Shown one piece after another: positions 38,312-47,889 of a stretch of DNA of 64,000 nucleotides. The stretch spans positions 62,001 through 126,000 of the forward strand of contig NZ_JACYTR010000002.1 in NCBI RefSeq assembly GCF_014841215.1, read 5' to 3'. Position numbers and translations under genes: made by a program. Source of the DNA: Pseudomarimonas arenosa. Its GTDB lineage: Bacteria; Pseudomonadota; Gammaproteobacteria; Xanthomonadales; Xanthomonadaceae. How positions within the stretch are numbered: the first letter of the stretch is position 1; each line of letters begins with the position of its first letter. The notes beneath the pieces were generated by a model. It saw only the letters and a program-made list of their open reading frames with translations, was not told the DNA's origin and made no database searches.

Positions 38312-41300
38312 TCACTTTGGTGCCAAGCTGCGTCGCTTAACCAGGGCATAGATCGCCGGAATGACGGCCAGGGTGAGCACCGTCGACGAGACCATGCCTC
38401 CGACCATCGGCGCCGCAATGCGCCGCATCACTTCGGAACCGGTGCCAGTGCTCCACATGATCGGAAGCAATCCGGCCATGATGGCAACCACGGTCATCAT
38501 CTTCGGCCGAACGCGCTCCACTGCGCCTTCAACGATGGCCTCGGTAAGATCGCTAAACGTTAGCGATTGGCTCTGCAAGCGTCGCATTTCTGCCCTTGTC
38601 TTTAACGCTTGGTCCAAATAGATCAGCATCACTACGCCGGTTTCGGCAGCAACGCCGGCCAGCGCAATGAACCCCACGGCGACCGCTACGCTGAGGTTGT
38701 AGTTAAGTATCCACATCAGCCACACGCCGCCGACCAGGGCGAACGGCACCGAGAGCATCACGATCAGCGACTCGGTCACCCGGCGGAAATTGAGGTAAAG
38801 CAGCAGGAAGATGATTGCCAGGGTCAGCGGCACGACGATCTTCATCTTGGCGATGGCGCGCTGCATGTATTCGTACTGGCCGCTCCAGGTGGCGTAGTAG
38901 CCGGGGGGGAACTTAACCTTGCGCGCCACCGCTTCCTGCGCGGCCTGCACGTAGGCGCCGAGATCCGAGTCCCGCGTATCCACATAGATGTAAGCCGAAA
39001 GCAGAGCGTTCTCAGTGCGAATCGACGGCGCGCCCTTTCTGAGCTTGATGTCGGCCAGTTCGCCGAGTGGAATCTGTGCCCCCATCATGGTGGGCACCAG
39101 CACCTGGGTGGCGATGGACTCCGGGCTGTCACGCAGTTCGCGCGGATAGCGCACGATCACCCCGAAACGCTCGCGTCCTTCCACGGTCGTGGTGACCATC
39201 TCCCCGCCCAGAGCCGCCGCAATCACGTCCTGCACATCTCCCACTGTCAAGCCGTATCGAGCCAATCGGCGCAGATCGGGCTCAATGTCCAAATAGAAGC
39301 CACCAGTGAGGCGTTCCGCATAGGCGCTGGTTGTGCCAGGTACCTCGCGGACAGCGGCTTCGATTTCCTTAGCTAGGCGTTCCATCTCGCCAAGGTCGGT
39401 GCCAAAGACCTTGATGCCGATCGGCGTGCGGATGCCGGTGGCAAGCATGTCGGTGCGCGCCTTGATTGGCATGGTCCAGGAATTGGCCACGCCCGGGAAC
39501 TGCAGCGCACGGTCCATTTCGGCGATCAGTGCGTCGATCGTCATGCCAGGCCGCCATTGTTCTTCAGGCGTGAGGTTGATGACGGTCTCGAACATCTCCA
39601 GGGGCGCAGGATCGGTGGCGGTCAGTGCACGACCGGCCTTGCCGAATACGGAGTCAACTTCGGGAAACGACTTGATGATCCGATCTTGCTGTTGCAGCAG
39701 TTCGGCCGCCTTGGTCGGCGACATCCCGGGCAACGAGGCAGGCATGTAGAGCAAGGTGCCTTCGTTGAGCGAGGGCATAAATTCGCTGCCGAGCTTGGAC
39801 GCCGGCCAAGCCGTTGCGAGCAATACGATCAATGCGCCCACCAAGGTGGCGCCCTTGAAGCGGAGCACGACGGCAATCACCGGGCGGTACAGTGCAATCA
39901 GCAGGCGGTTCACGGGGTTTTTCGCCTCCGGCAGAATCTTGCCGCGAACGAACAGCAACATCAGCACCGGAACTAACGTGACTGACAACAACGCACCGCC
40001 GGCCATCGCGAACGTCTTGGTGAACGCCAGCGGGTGGAACAGCCGGCCTTCCTGGGCTTCGAGCGCGAACACCGGTAGGAACGACACCGTAATGATCAGA
40101 AGGCTGAAGAACAGCGCCGGACCGACCTCGCGGCAAGCGTCGATGATGAGCTGATGTCTCGGCGTGCTGCCGTCGTCGCGCTCAATGTGTTTGTGCGCGT
40201 TTTCAATCATCACGATGGCCGCATCGACCATCGCGCCGATGGCGATCGCGATGCCGCCCAGACTCATGATGTTGGAATTCATGCCAAGCAGGCGCATGGC
40301 GAGGAACGCGATCAACACGCCGACCGGCAGCATGATGATGGCCACTAGCGCGCTGCGTGCATGGAACAGAAACACCACGCAGACCAGGGCGACGATCAGG
40401 CTTTCTTCGATCAGGGTCCAACGCAGCGTGGCAATCGCGCGGTATATCAATTCGGAGCGGTCGTACACCGCTCGCAGCGAAACCCCTTCGGGCAGTCCGG
40501 CGCCGATTTCGGCGATTTTCTGTTTCAGGCCATCGATCACCGAAAGCGCATTTTCACCGTAACGTGCCACCGCTATGCCGCCGACAACCTCGCCCTCGCC
40601 ATTGAGTTCGGCGATGCCCCGACGCTCGTCGGGTGCCAGCTCAACTCTGGCCACATCGCCGATCAGCACCGGTGTGCCGCCCTCGGCCTTCAGTGCCAGC
40701 TGTTCGATGTCGTCGATGCCACGCAAGTAGCCGCGACCACGCACCATGTACTCCGTTTCGCTCATCTCAACGATGCGCCCACCAACGTCGCGGTTGCTCT
40801 CGGCGATCACCTGCATGACGCGATCGAGACCGATGCCGTACTGACGCAGCCGCACCGGGTCGACGGTCACCGAGTACTGGCGTACGAAGCCGCCCACGCT
40901 GGCCACCTCAGCCACACCGGGGGCTTTGGTCAGCTGGTAGCGCACGTACCAGTCCTGAGTGGCGCGAAGTTCGTCGAGCGAGCGCTGCTCGCCCTCCAGG
41001 GCGTATTGGTAGACCCAGCCCACGCCCGTCGCGTCGGGCCCTAAGGTCGGCGTCACGCCTTCGGGCAGCTTCTGAGAGGCGAAGTTCAAGTACTCAAGCA
41101 CGCGCGATCGCGCCCAGTACAGATCGGTGCCGTCCTCGAAAATAATGTAGACGAACGAGGCGCCGAAGAACGAAAACCCGCGCACTACTTTCGACTTCGG
41201 CACCGCCAGCATGGCGGTGGTCAGTGGATAAGTGACCTGGTCCTCCACCACCTGCGGCCCTTGACCCGGGACTTCAGTGAAGACGATGACCTGTACGTCG

Positions 41301-41428
41301 GACAAGTCGGGCAAAGCATCCAGAGGAGTCCGCAAAACGGCGTAGATGCCTGCAGCCGTGACTGCCAGAGACAGCACCACGACCAGGAACACATTGCGGA
41401 TCGACCACTCGATCAGACGGGCGAGCAT
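38312..41428 (-). CDS. cusA: CusA-like copper/silver RND transporter
   Basis: 1038 residues from ATG 41428, one base after the cusB stop; upstream in-frame codons do not look native. The TM4 motif AIGAMVDAAIVMIENAHKH defines the Cu/Ag (HME4) subgroup. The porter domain and the three-Met pathway region, GDVARVELAPDERRG and FVYIIFEDGTDLYWARSRVLEYL, are typical. Exports Cu(I)/Ag(I) from periplasm or cytosol via CusB and CusC. Confidence 0.93.
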   Translation of the reverse strand: MLARLIEWSIRNVFLVVVLSLAVTAAGIYAVLRTPLDALPDLSDVQVIVFTEVPGQGPQVVEDQVTYPLTTAMLAVPKSKVVRGFSFFGASFVYIIFEDGTDLYWARSRVLEYLNFASQKLPEGVTPTLGPDATGVGWVYQYALEGEQRSLDELRATQDWYVRYQLTKAPGVAEVASVGGFVRQYSVTVDPVRLRQYGIGLDRVMQVIAESNRDVGGRIVEMSETEYMVRGRGYLRGIDDIEQLALKAEGGTPVLIGDVARVELAPDERRGIAELNGEGEVVGGIAVARYGENALSVIDGLKQKIAEIGAGLPEGVSLRAVYDRSELIYRAIATLRWTLIEESLIVALVCVVFLFHARSALVAIIMLPVGVLIAFLAMRLLGMNSNIMSLGGIAIAIGAMVDAAIVMIENAHKHIERDDGSTPRHQLIIDACREVGPALFFSLLIITVSFLPVFALEAQEGRLFHPLAFTKTFAMAGGALLSVTLVPVLMLLFVRGKILPEAKNPVNRLLIALYRPVIAVVLRFKGATLVGALIVLLATAWPASKLGSEFMPSLNEGTLLYMPASLPGMSPTKAAELLQQQDRIIKSFPEVDSVFGKAGRALTATDPAPLEMFETVINLTPEEQWRPGMTIDALIAEMDRALQFPGVANSWTMPIKARTDMLATGIRTPIGIKVFGTDLGEMERLAKEIEAAVREVPGTTSAYAERLTGGFYLDIEPDLRRLARYGLTVGDVQDVIAAALGGEMVTTTVEGRERFGVIVRYPRELRDSPESIATQVLVPTMMGAQIPLGELADIKLRKGAPSIRTENALLSAYIYVDTRDSDLGAYVQAAQEAVARKVKFPPGYYATWSGQYEYMQRAIAKMKIVVPLTLAIIFLLLYLNFRRVTESLIVMLSVPFALVGGVWLMWILNYNLSVAVAVGFIALAGVAAETGVVMLIYLDQALKTRAEMRRLQSQSLTFSDLTEAIVEGAVERVRPKMMTVVAIMAGLLPIMWSTGTGSEVMRRIAAPMVGGMVSSTVLTLAVIPAIYALVKRRSLAPK

Positions 41429-41429
41429 G

Positions 41430-42803
41430 TCAGTGCTCCTCGCCGTGTCCGGCGTGGCCCGCATGCGGGTCGGCCGTGGTTTCCGTGGCGTGCGACCCAT
41501 GGTCGGCCGCGGCATCTTCGCTGTCGTGCGCTGCGTCGTGCGCGTCGTCCTCGCCCCCCGTTGTCAGACCTTGCAACGCCGAGGTGAGGTTGCTTTCGGC
41601 ATCGATCAGGAAATTGGCCGAGACGACCACCGCCTCGCCGTCGGCGAGGCCTTCGAGTACCGCGACCCCGTCCGAAGTGCGGCGGCCAATGCGCACCGTC
41701 CTCGGTTCGTATCGGCCTTCGGCGATTTGCACCAGCACGACCTGACGTGTGCCGCTGTCGATGATGGCGGACCGCGGCACGACCACCGCGTCATCGTCCG
41801 GTCTGCTTTGCAGGGTCACTTCACCGTACACGCCCGGTCGGAGTTGGCCATCCGGGTTCGGCAGCACCAGCCGCACGCCCACCGTGCGGCTCTCCATCGC
41901 CACCACCGGGTAGATGAAGTCGATTTGCCCTTGCCGCGAGGCGCCCGGCAATGTTGGCGTTTCAAACACCGCCGCCTGGCCGACCGACAGTTCGCCCACC
42001 TGCGTCACTGGCACCTGCGCTATCACCCAGACCGTCGATAGGTCAGCCAGACGCAACACGGTCTGCCCGGCCACGAAGCGATCGCCCTCGACCACGGGTT
42101 TGTCGATGACAATGGCGTCCATCGGTGCATTGAGGGCAAGGCGGGCCGGATCGCCCGTTCCACCGAGCCGAGCGCCAGCCACCTGCCAGTTGCGCAGTCG
42201 CACGTTCGCGGCGTCGCGCAGCTGATTCATGGCGGCCGCGCTCGCGGGGTCACTGTCGGCCAATCGCTTTGCCGCCTCGTCGGCAATTCGGAATTCCTCC
42301 TGCGCCGCAAGCAGTTCCGGGCTGTACAGCGTCATGAGCGGCTGCCCACGACGCACCGCCATGCCGGTCTGGTTTGCGTGCAGACGCTCGATCCAGCCAT
42401 CGAAACGCGGCGCCACCACAAACTGGCGCGTTTCGTCGACTTCGACGCTGGCGCTTGCACGGACCACGGCGGTGAGGCGCTCGCGGCTGGCTAGCGAGGT
42501 GCGGACGCCCAGCCTCTGAACCTTCTCGGGTGGCAGGACGACGGTCCCCGGCTCGGTGGGCGCTTCGCCATCAAACACGGGAATGTAGTCCATGCCCATG
42601 CTGTCCTTCTTCGGCACTGGCGAGGTGTCGGGCAGTCCCATGGGGTTGCGGTAGTAGAGAATTTTCGGCTCGGATTCCCGCTCCGCGGCAGAAGCGGATT
42701 CGAGTGACATGGAAGTAGGCGCGCTGGCTCGACCGATCCAGACTCCAGCGCCTAGGGCCGACAGCGCGATGGTGGCAATAGCCACCCAGTTCATCGTCTT
42801 CAT
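41430..42803 (-). CDS. cusB: CusB-like periplasmic adaptor
   Basis: 457 residues. N-terminal anchor, then the CusB heavy-metal-binding segment ILYYRNPMGLPDTSPVPKKDSMGMDYIPV, which has the Met cluster that binds Cu(I)/Ag(I). The barrel-sandwich (RFDGWIERLHANQTGMAVRRGQPLMTLYSPELLAAQEE) and beta-barrel are complete. The C-terminus is a His/Asp-rich tail (HDAAHDSEDAAADHGSH). Overlaps cusC by four bases. Confidence 0.93.
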   Translation of the reverse strand: MKTMNWVAIATIALSALGAGVWIGRASAPTSMSLESASAAERESEPKILYYRNPMGLPDTSPVPKKDSMGMDYIPVFDGEAPTEPGTVVLPPEKVQRLGVRTSLASRERLTAVVRASASVEVDETRQFVVAPRFDGWIERLHANQTGMAVRRGQPLMTLYSPELLAAQEEFRIADEAAKRLADSDPASAAAMNQLRDAANVRLRNWQVAGARLGGTGDPARLALNAPMDAIVIDKPVVEGDRFVAGQTVLRLADLSTVWVIAQVPVTQVGELSVGQAAVFETPTLPGASRQGQIDFIYPVVAMESRTVGVRLVLPNPDGQLRPGVYGEVTLQSRPDDDAVVVPRSAIIDSGTRQVVLVQIAEGRYEPRTVRIGRRTSDGVAVLEGLADGEAVVVSANFLIDAESNLTSALQGLTTGGEDDAHDAAHDSEDAAADHGSHATETTADPHAGHAGHGEEH

Positions 42804-44080
42804 GGGGTGCTCCCGATCAGGGCGCGCAGATCGGCGGCGCCATTGAGTTCATCGCGCTGCGCATCGATGCGCGACAGGTCTGCGCCTTGCCAAGCCTCCA
42901 GCGCTTCCAGCAAGGTGGCAAAGTCGACTTCGCCCACCCGGTAGCTGGCCAGGGCTGAGGCGAAATTTGCCTCGGACTGAGGAAGCAAGGTGTTGTGATA
43001 GAGGGACTCGCGTTCGCGTGCGCTGGCCCAGCGAGCCCACGCCTTGCCGAATGCCGCTTCCAGCGCGTCGCGCGTCTGATCCACGCGCGCGTTGGCTGCG
43101 TCGCGCCGCAACGCGGCTTCGCGTTCGCGCTCGCGCAATGCACGACGCTGGAAGGGGATCTCAACCTCCAGCATCAGCTCGTAGCCTTCCAGCCTGTTGC
43201 CCTGCTGCATGAGTCCAACCCCGACGTTAAGATCGGGAAAGCGTTGCCGTCGCTGCAAGTCAAAAGCTTCATCGGCCGCGCTAGCCATGGCGGCACGCGC
43301 ACGCAACATGGGGTGCGATTGGCGGCGCAGCATTGCCAGTCCCTGATCACGTCGTTCTATCGGCAGATCGATGTTCGGCGCTCCCTCGGGTGAGGCCAGC
43401 GGCGCATCGACCGGGCGACCGAGGCCGGCATTGAGTTGCGCGATGGCGTCAGCGCGCTTGGCCTCGCGCTCAATACGTTCGGCCTGCAGTCGCGTGCGGG
43501 CCACCTGAGCGCGGATGGCGTCCTGCTGCGCCGCCAGACCCAACGCATAGCGCTGGCGCGCCACCGACTCGATCGTGCCGATGAGTTCGATCAGCCGATC
43601 GACGACCTGCAGGCTGGCATCGGCGTGCCAGTAGCCCACATAGGCCTGCTCGGTCTCGGCCAGCCGATCGAGCAGCGTGGCGCTGCGCATTTCGCGCTGA
43701 GCCCGCGCTTCTTCGCCGGCGATATCGCGCGCCAGTCCGCGCTTGCCCCACAGCGGAACCGTCTGCTTTACGCTGTAGAGCGTTTTGCCAACATTGCCTG
43801 GAAGCAGATTGGGGCGATCGGTATCAATGCCTTCCAGGCGCAGGCCGACCATCGGGTCGGGCAAAGCGCCGGCGGGGAACACGCGGGCCTCAGCCGCCTC
43901 AGCTTCCGCTTGCAGCGCACGCAATTCCGGGTTGTGTGCGATCAACCAGGAACGTACAGAGGCGATGTCCGCGCCGGGTGGTGGCGACGAGTCGTTTCCA
44001 AACGCTGTCGGAGAAAGCCACATCGCCGCAATCAACATTGCTACGCGCGTTCGGCGGCCGCGCGACATACTCATTGTCAT
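42800..44080 (-). CDS. cusC: CusC-like outer-membrane factor
   Basis: 426 residues; signal peptide ending near PTAFGN. TolC-type repeats with NPELRALQAEAEAAEARV, PDPMVGLRLEG and VEIPFQRRALREREREAALRRD. First pump gene of the cus operon, overlapping cusB. Channel for export of Cu/Ag to the outside. Confidence 0.88.
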   Translation of the reverse strand: MTMSMSRGRRTRVAMLIAAMWLSPTAFGNDSSPPPGADIASVRSWLIAHNPELRALQAEAEAAEARVFPAGALPDPMVGLRLEGIDTDRPNLLPGNVGKTLYSVKQTVPLWGKRGLARDIAGEEARAQREMRSATLLDRLAETEQAYVGYWHADASLQVVDRLIELIGTIESVARQRYALGLAAQQDAIRAQVARTRLQAERIEREAKRADAIAQLNAGLGRPVDAPLASPEGAPNIDLPIERRDQGLAMLRRQSHPMLRARAAMASAADEAFDLQRRQRFPDLNVGVGLMQQGNRLEGYELMLEVEIPFQRRALREREREAALRRDAANARVDQTRDALEAAFGKAWARWASARERESLYHNTLLPQSEANFASALASYRVGEVDFATLLEALEAWQGADLSRIDAQRDELNGAADLRALIGSTP

Positions 44081-44203
44081 TGGAGATCCTTGCCCAAGGT
44101 GGCGAACCGAATTGGTTCGCAGGGGTCGCCGATTCGTCGCTCTGGGAAGCGCTGCGAATCGCGGTCGTTCGACGCGTCGGCGTCGACTCGCTTGGGGACA
44201 GGA

Positions 44204-44599
44204 TCAGATCAGCAGAATGCTGGCTGGGTGTGGCGTAGGGCCGTGCCAGGCTTTATGTCGTCGAGCGGGCGGGCCTTCGGGAGAACGCGCTGCCAAGTCG
44301 GCAACGGCGGCGACTGCCAGCTGCACAGCGGGCAACAAGGCCGGCACGGTGAACGCTGCGCGGGCCGTATCGACACCGCTGCCCCCGTCCTGGCAGTGCT
44401 TGGTGCACACCGCCTGTTTGCCATGCTCACTGTTCGCAGTGCACTCAGCGTGTTGGGCGGCAGGGCTCGTCCCGCGATTTCCGGGTATGGAAACGCAGTC
44501 GGCATGCAGGGCTAGGGCCATCTGCGCCCATAACAGGGCCAACACCGCCAGCAGCGACAGGCGGGATCGGACTCGGCGGCGGCGGAATGCGCATAGCAT
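44204..44599 (-). CDS. Small exported Cys/His-rich protein heading the cus operon
   Basis: 131 residues; signal segment (LSLLAVLALLWAQMALALHADC), a short loop with HAEC, VCTKHC and further Cys, then a C-terminus ending PHPASILLI. It precedes cusC by 123 bp on the same strand. Its plan matches the small exported proteins at 61989-62402 and 11541-11915. Confidence 0.65.
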   Translation of the reverse strand: MLCAFRRRRVRSRLSLLAVLALLWAQMALALHADCVSIPGNRGTSPAAQHAECTANSEHGKQAVCTKHCQDGGSGVDTARAAFTVPALLPAVQLAVAAVADLAARSPEGPPARRHKAWHGPTPHPASILLI

Positions 44600-44765
44600 G
44601 GAAACAAGTCTGCCCTGGCGTGGGAGCGTCGGCCTTGATTTGGATCAAGCTTTCGGACCGCGTGCCCGGACGCAAGTTCCGCAACCGAAATCCTGCTTGC
44701 CGAAAGGTCGCAAGATTTGGTGGTGGGATACCATGCGCGAGGTGGATCACGCTGGCGGAGCTGAC

Positions 44766-46133
44766 ATGACATCACACATCGATTCGCCTTTAGATGGCGT
44801 GCTGGATCGTTGCGGAGTGCCAAGCGGGCGCCCGGACGCGCTGGAATTCCTCAATCAGCATTGCCTCTGCGTCGTGGTCGACGCAGCGATTGTTCGCGAG
44901 CGCTTGAGCCGGCTCATGTCGGACCTGGGTGGTGAAGCCTCGCTGGCCGAGGGACACCACAACCTGTTTGCCTCTGTTCCGTTGTACCTGCCGACGTCGC
45001 TGCTGGGGAAGATGAGCGCGATCGTACGCGCTCTGACGGCGGCGGCGCACACCGATGCTTACCGACGCGCAGCCTTCGCGCACGCACCCGTCACCGCGCA
45101 ACACGATCCAGGCTCGCCAGGGGGTCTGCTCGGTTTCGATTTTCATCTTGCCGAACGCGGCCCCCAGCTCATCGAGATCAACACCAATCCCGGTGGCCTT
45201 CTGCTGAATTTGCTTGCCGCGCAGGCAGTTGAATCCTGTGCACCCGAACTCGGTCTGCCCTTCGACGCGGCGACAGCCGAAGCACAGGCAGTAGAAATCT
45301 TGCTGACAGAGTGGCGCGCGCAAGGCAATGTCGATGCCAATTCCCTGGTCGCCATCGTCGATGAGGCGCCAGCGGAGCAGTTTCTGTACGCCGAGTTCCT
45401 TCTCTACAAGCGTCTGCTTCAGCAACGCGGATTTAGCGCAGCGATTTGCGATCCACGCGATCTTGACGAAGCGTCAGGTGAACTTCGGCTCGGCGCCGAA
45501 CGAGTGGGTCTCGTCTACAACCGCCTCACCGATTTCGCATTGACGGAGGCCGCCAGCGGAGCGCTTCGGCGCGCGTATCTCAACCGAAGGGTGGCGGTTA
45601 GCCCGCACCCTCGCGCGCACGCTCTCTGGGCAGACAAGCGCAACTTGTGCTGGCTGAGCCAACGTGTATCGGTGGAGGGCAGTGGTTTGCCAAAGGAGAC
45701 GGTGGACCTGATCGTCGATGCGGTGCCCGCCACAGTCCTGGTGGATGCGAAGAATCGCGAGGAACTGTGGTGCGACCGTCGGCGTTGGTTCTTCAAGCCC
45801 GTTGCCGGCTTTGGCAGCCGGGCCAGCTATCGCGGCGACAAACTGACGCACAAGACGTGGCAACAGATGGCAGCACAAGACTACGTGGCGCAGGCACTGG
45901 TGCCGCCAAGCAAGCGTCACGCCTTGTCGGGCGCTGGCCCCTTGAAAGTCGATGTGCGTTGCTATGCCTATCGCGGAGAACCGCTTTGGTTCGCCGCTCG
46001 ACTGTACGAGGGGCAGACGACCAACTTCCGCACGCCGGGCGGCGGCTTTGCGCCGGTGCTGACGCTGGTGGACCGAGCATCGTCACCTGAGTCAGTGTCG
46101 TCCGACACGAAACCTTGTTGCCCGGCTTCCTGA
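44766..46133 (+). CDS. ATP-grasp-like protein of unknown function
   Basis: 455 residues from ATG 44766. The pattern FHLAERGPQLIEINTNPGGLLLN, with an EINxNPGG-type metal/ATP site, and FFKPVAGFGSRASYRGDKLT, a lysine/glycine loop of the ATP-grasp fold, point to a carboxylate-amine ligase-type enzyme, as in glutathione or peptide synthetases. No substrate is evident. It is the only plus-strand gene between 25.6 and 62.5 kb and is divergent from the cus leader gene, with 166 bp between them. Confidence 0.6.
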   Translation: MTSHIDSPLDGVLDRCGVPSGRPDALEFLNQHCLCVVVDAAIVRERLSRLMSDLGGEASLAEGHHNLFASVPLYLPTSLLGKMSAIVRALTAAAHTDAYRRAAFAHAPVTAQHDPGSPGGLLGFDFHLAERGPQLIEINTNPGGLLLNLLAAQAVESCAPELGLPFDAATAEAQAVEILLTEWRAQGNVDANSLVAIVDEAPAEQFLYAEFLLYKRLLQQRGFSAAICDPRDLDEASGELRLGAERVGLVYNRLTDFALTEAASGALRRAYLNRRVAVSPHPRAHALWADKRNLCWLSQRVSVEGSGLPKETVDLIVDAVPATVLVDAKNREELWCDRRRWFFKPVAGFGSRASYRGDKLTHKTWQQMAAQDYVAQALVPPSKRHALSGAGPLKVDVRCYAYRGEPLWFAARLYEGQTTNFRTPGGGFAPVLTLVDRASSPESVSSDTKPCCPAS

Positions 46134-46299
46134 CGGTGTCGATTCCGAACGCATCGCATGGTTGAATCAAGCTGTGCGTAAGCTTCGTGTCCGTGCACAA
46201 TCACTGAGCCTGGGCAGATGGCCAACACCGGCTGTGTCGAATCGCCATGTTCAGAAAGCCCAGCTGCTGTGCGGCCTGCCTGCGCAGACCAGAATCTTG

Positions 46300-47889
46300 T
46301 TACAGCCCGTCAGATCGACCGACCGCGACCACCAGCTTCAATGTCAGCAGCACCGCGGCAATAAAAGCAGCAATCGCGGCCACCGGCAGCCCCATCAGAC
46401 GCGGGCCGACACTGTGCAACATCAGCACGGCGCCGCCAACGTAGAGGCCCATTGCTAACACCGCCAGCACCAGTCGATTGCCGATTCGCTCGAGGTGCGA
46501 CTCAAGCCGTTCCAGCCCGCGAAGATGCACGGAAACCTGCGGTCGTCCATCGTCCGCGCTGGCTTGCGCCAGCCACTGGGCGAGCAGGCCCGGCACGCTG
46601 CGTACCGAGCGAACGACTTGCTCGCCCATCGGCCGTTCGGCGAGACCGACCGTAGAAGGCGCGGACAGCGCAGTCCGCAGGGTGTCCCGACGCTGAAGCA
46701 GTTCCTGCACGAGATCGAATTGCGGATTCAGCGCCCGCAGCGTGCTCTCCAGTAGGAAAAGCGTCCGCAGCAGCACCAGCAGGTGACGCGGTATGCGCAG
46801 GTGGTCGCCGCCGCCCAGGCGGGCGATGCGCCACATCGCCTCGGCGATCGACCATTCGTGCAGCGGCAGTCCCTGCAGTTCGGCCAGCACCTCGTCGATG
46901 CCGCGACGCAGCACGCGGCGATCGAATACGCCTGCTACGAAGCCCATCTCGACCGCGGCACCGAGCGCCGCTTCCGGGTCGCGGAACACGACCGCCTCGA
47001 GCATCCGGGCGAGTGCCTGACGCGACTGCGCGTCCAGCGTTCCGATCAAACCGAAGTCATGCAGGCAGAGACGACCATCCTCGCGCGCGAACAGATTGCC
47101 CGGATGCGGATCAGCGTGAAAGGCACCGACCACGAACAGCTGGTGCAGGTAGGCATCGAACAACGCCTTGGCCAGCGCATCTCCCTCGGACGTACCGAAA
47201 TACGACGCGATCGGGCGACCGGGGGCAAACTCCTGCACCAGTACCTCGGCGCTCACCATTGGTTCAATCACCGCCGGCACGTACAGGGTCGGCTGCTCGC
47301 GCAAGGCGGCCGCGACCCGACGCACGTTGCGCGCCTCCTGGCGCAGGTCCATTTCGCCTTGAAGTTGCGCCGCCAATTCAGCGATCAGCTCCAGCGGTCG
47401 CTGTCGGCGCAAGGCAGACCAGAACAGCGAAGCGAGGCGAACCACAAGCCGCAGCAGTCGCAGATCGTTGACTGCCTGTCGCGCGATACCGGGACGGCGC
47501 ACCTTGACCACCACCCGCCGGCCGTCGAGCAGCGTGGCCCGGTGGATCTGCGCGATCGACGCCGCCGCCATCGGCTTGATCTCGAAGTCCTGGAACAGTT
47601 GCTCGACGGGCTGCCCGAACGCTGCTGCGACGGCCGCCTTAGCGCGTTCTCCGGGAAACGGCGCGACGCGACTTTGCAGCTCCGCCAAGGCCTCGCGATA
47701 GGGCGCCGGCAGCATGTCCATGCGCAGGCTCAGCCCCTGCGCAAGCTTGATGAAGGTGGTGCCCAGGTGCTCGATGGATTGGCGCAATCGTGGCGGCAGC
47801 TTTTCCGGCGCGCGTCGGTGCCACCACCACCAGGCGGTGATGAAACCCAGGGCCGCGAAGATGATCTGCAGGCTACGGGGCCAACGCAC
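46300..47889 (-). CDS. AarF/UbiB-family (ABC1) atypical kinase
   Basis: 529 residues. N-terminal helix, the invariant KLAQGLSLRMDMLPAPYREALAELQ (KxGQ-type motif), AAASIAQIHRA (A-rich loop), VVVKVRRPG, catalytic HADPHPGN and metal-binding LHDFG; two membrane helices at the C-terminus. UbiB supports ubiquinone biosynthesis as an ATPase; this operon copy may be a stress paralogue. Last gene of the MerR-controlled operon, overlapping the acetate kinase gene by 17 bp. Confidence 0.9.
   Translation of the reverse strand: MRWPRSLQIIFAALGFITAWWWWHRRAPEKLPPRLRQSIEHLGTTFIKLAQGLSLRMDMLPAPYREALAELQSRVAPFPGERAKAAVAAAFGQPVEQLFQDFEIKPMAAASIAQIHRATLLDGRRVVVKVRRPGIARQAVNDLRLLRLVVRLASLFWSALRRQRPLELIAELAAQLQGEMDLRQEARNVRRVAAALREQPTLYVPAVIEPMVSAEVLVQEFAPGRPIASYFGTSEGDALAKALFDAYLHQLFVVGAFHADPHPGNLFAREDGRLCLHDFGLIGTLDAQSRQALARMLEAVVFRDPEAALGAAVEMGFVAGVFDRRVLRRGIDEVLAELQGLPLHEWSIAEAMWRIARLGGGDHLRIPRHLLVLLRTLFLLESTLRALNPQFDLVQELLQRRDTLRTALSAPSTVGLAERPMGEQVVRSVRSVPGLLAQWLAQASADDGRPQVSVHLRGLERLESHLERIGNRLVLAVLAMGLYVGGAVLMLHSVGPRLMGLPVAAIAAFIAAVLLTLKLVVAVGRSDGL

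Noticed and set aside
43785-44765. An upstream extension of the ATP-grasp-like gene by 327 codons
   Set aside because: The extension runs antisense through cusC and the cus leader gene and reads as low-complexity Arg/Ala sequence; the ATG at 44766 is a better start.
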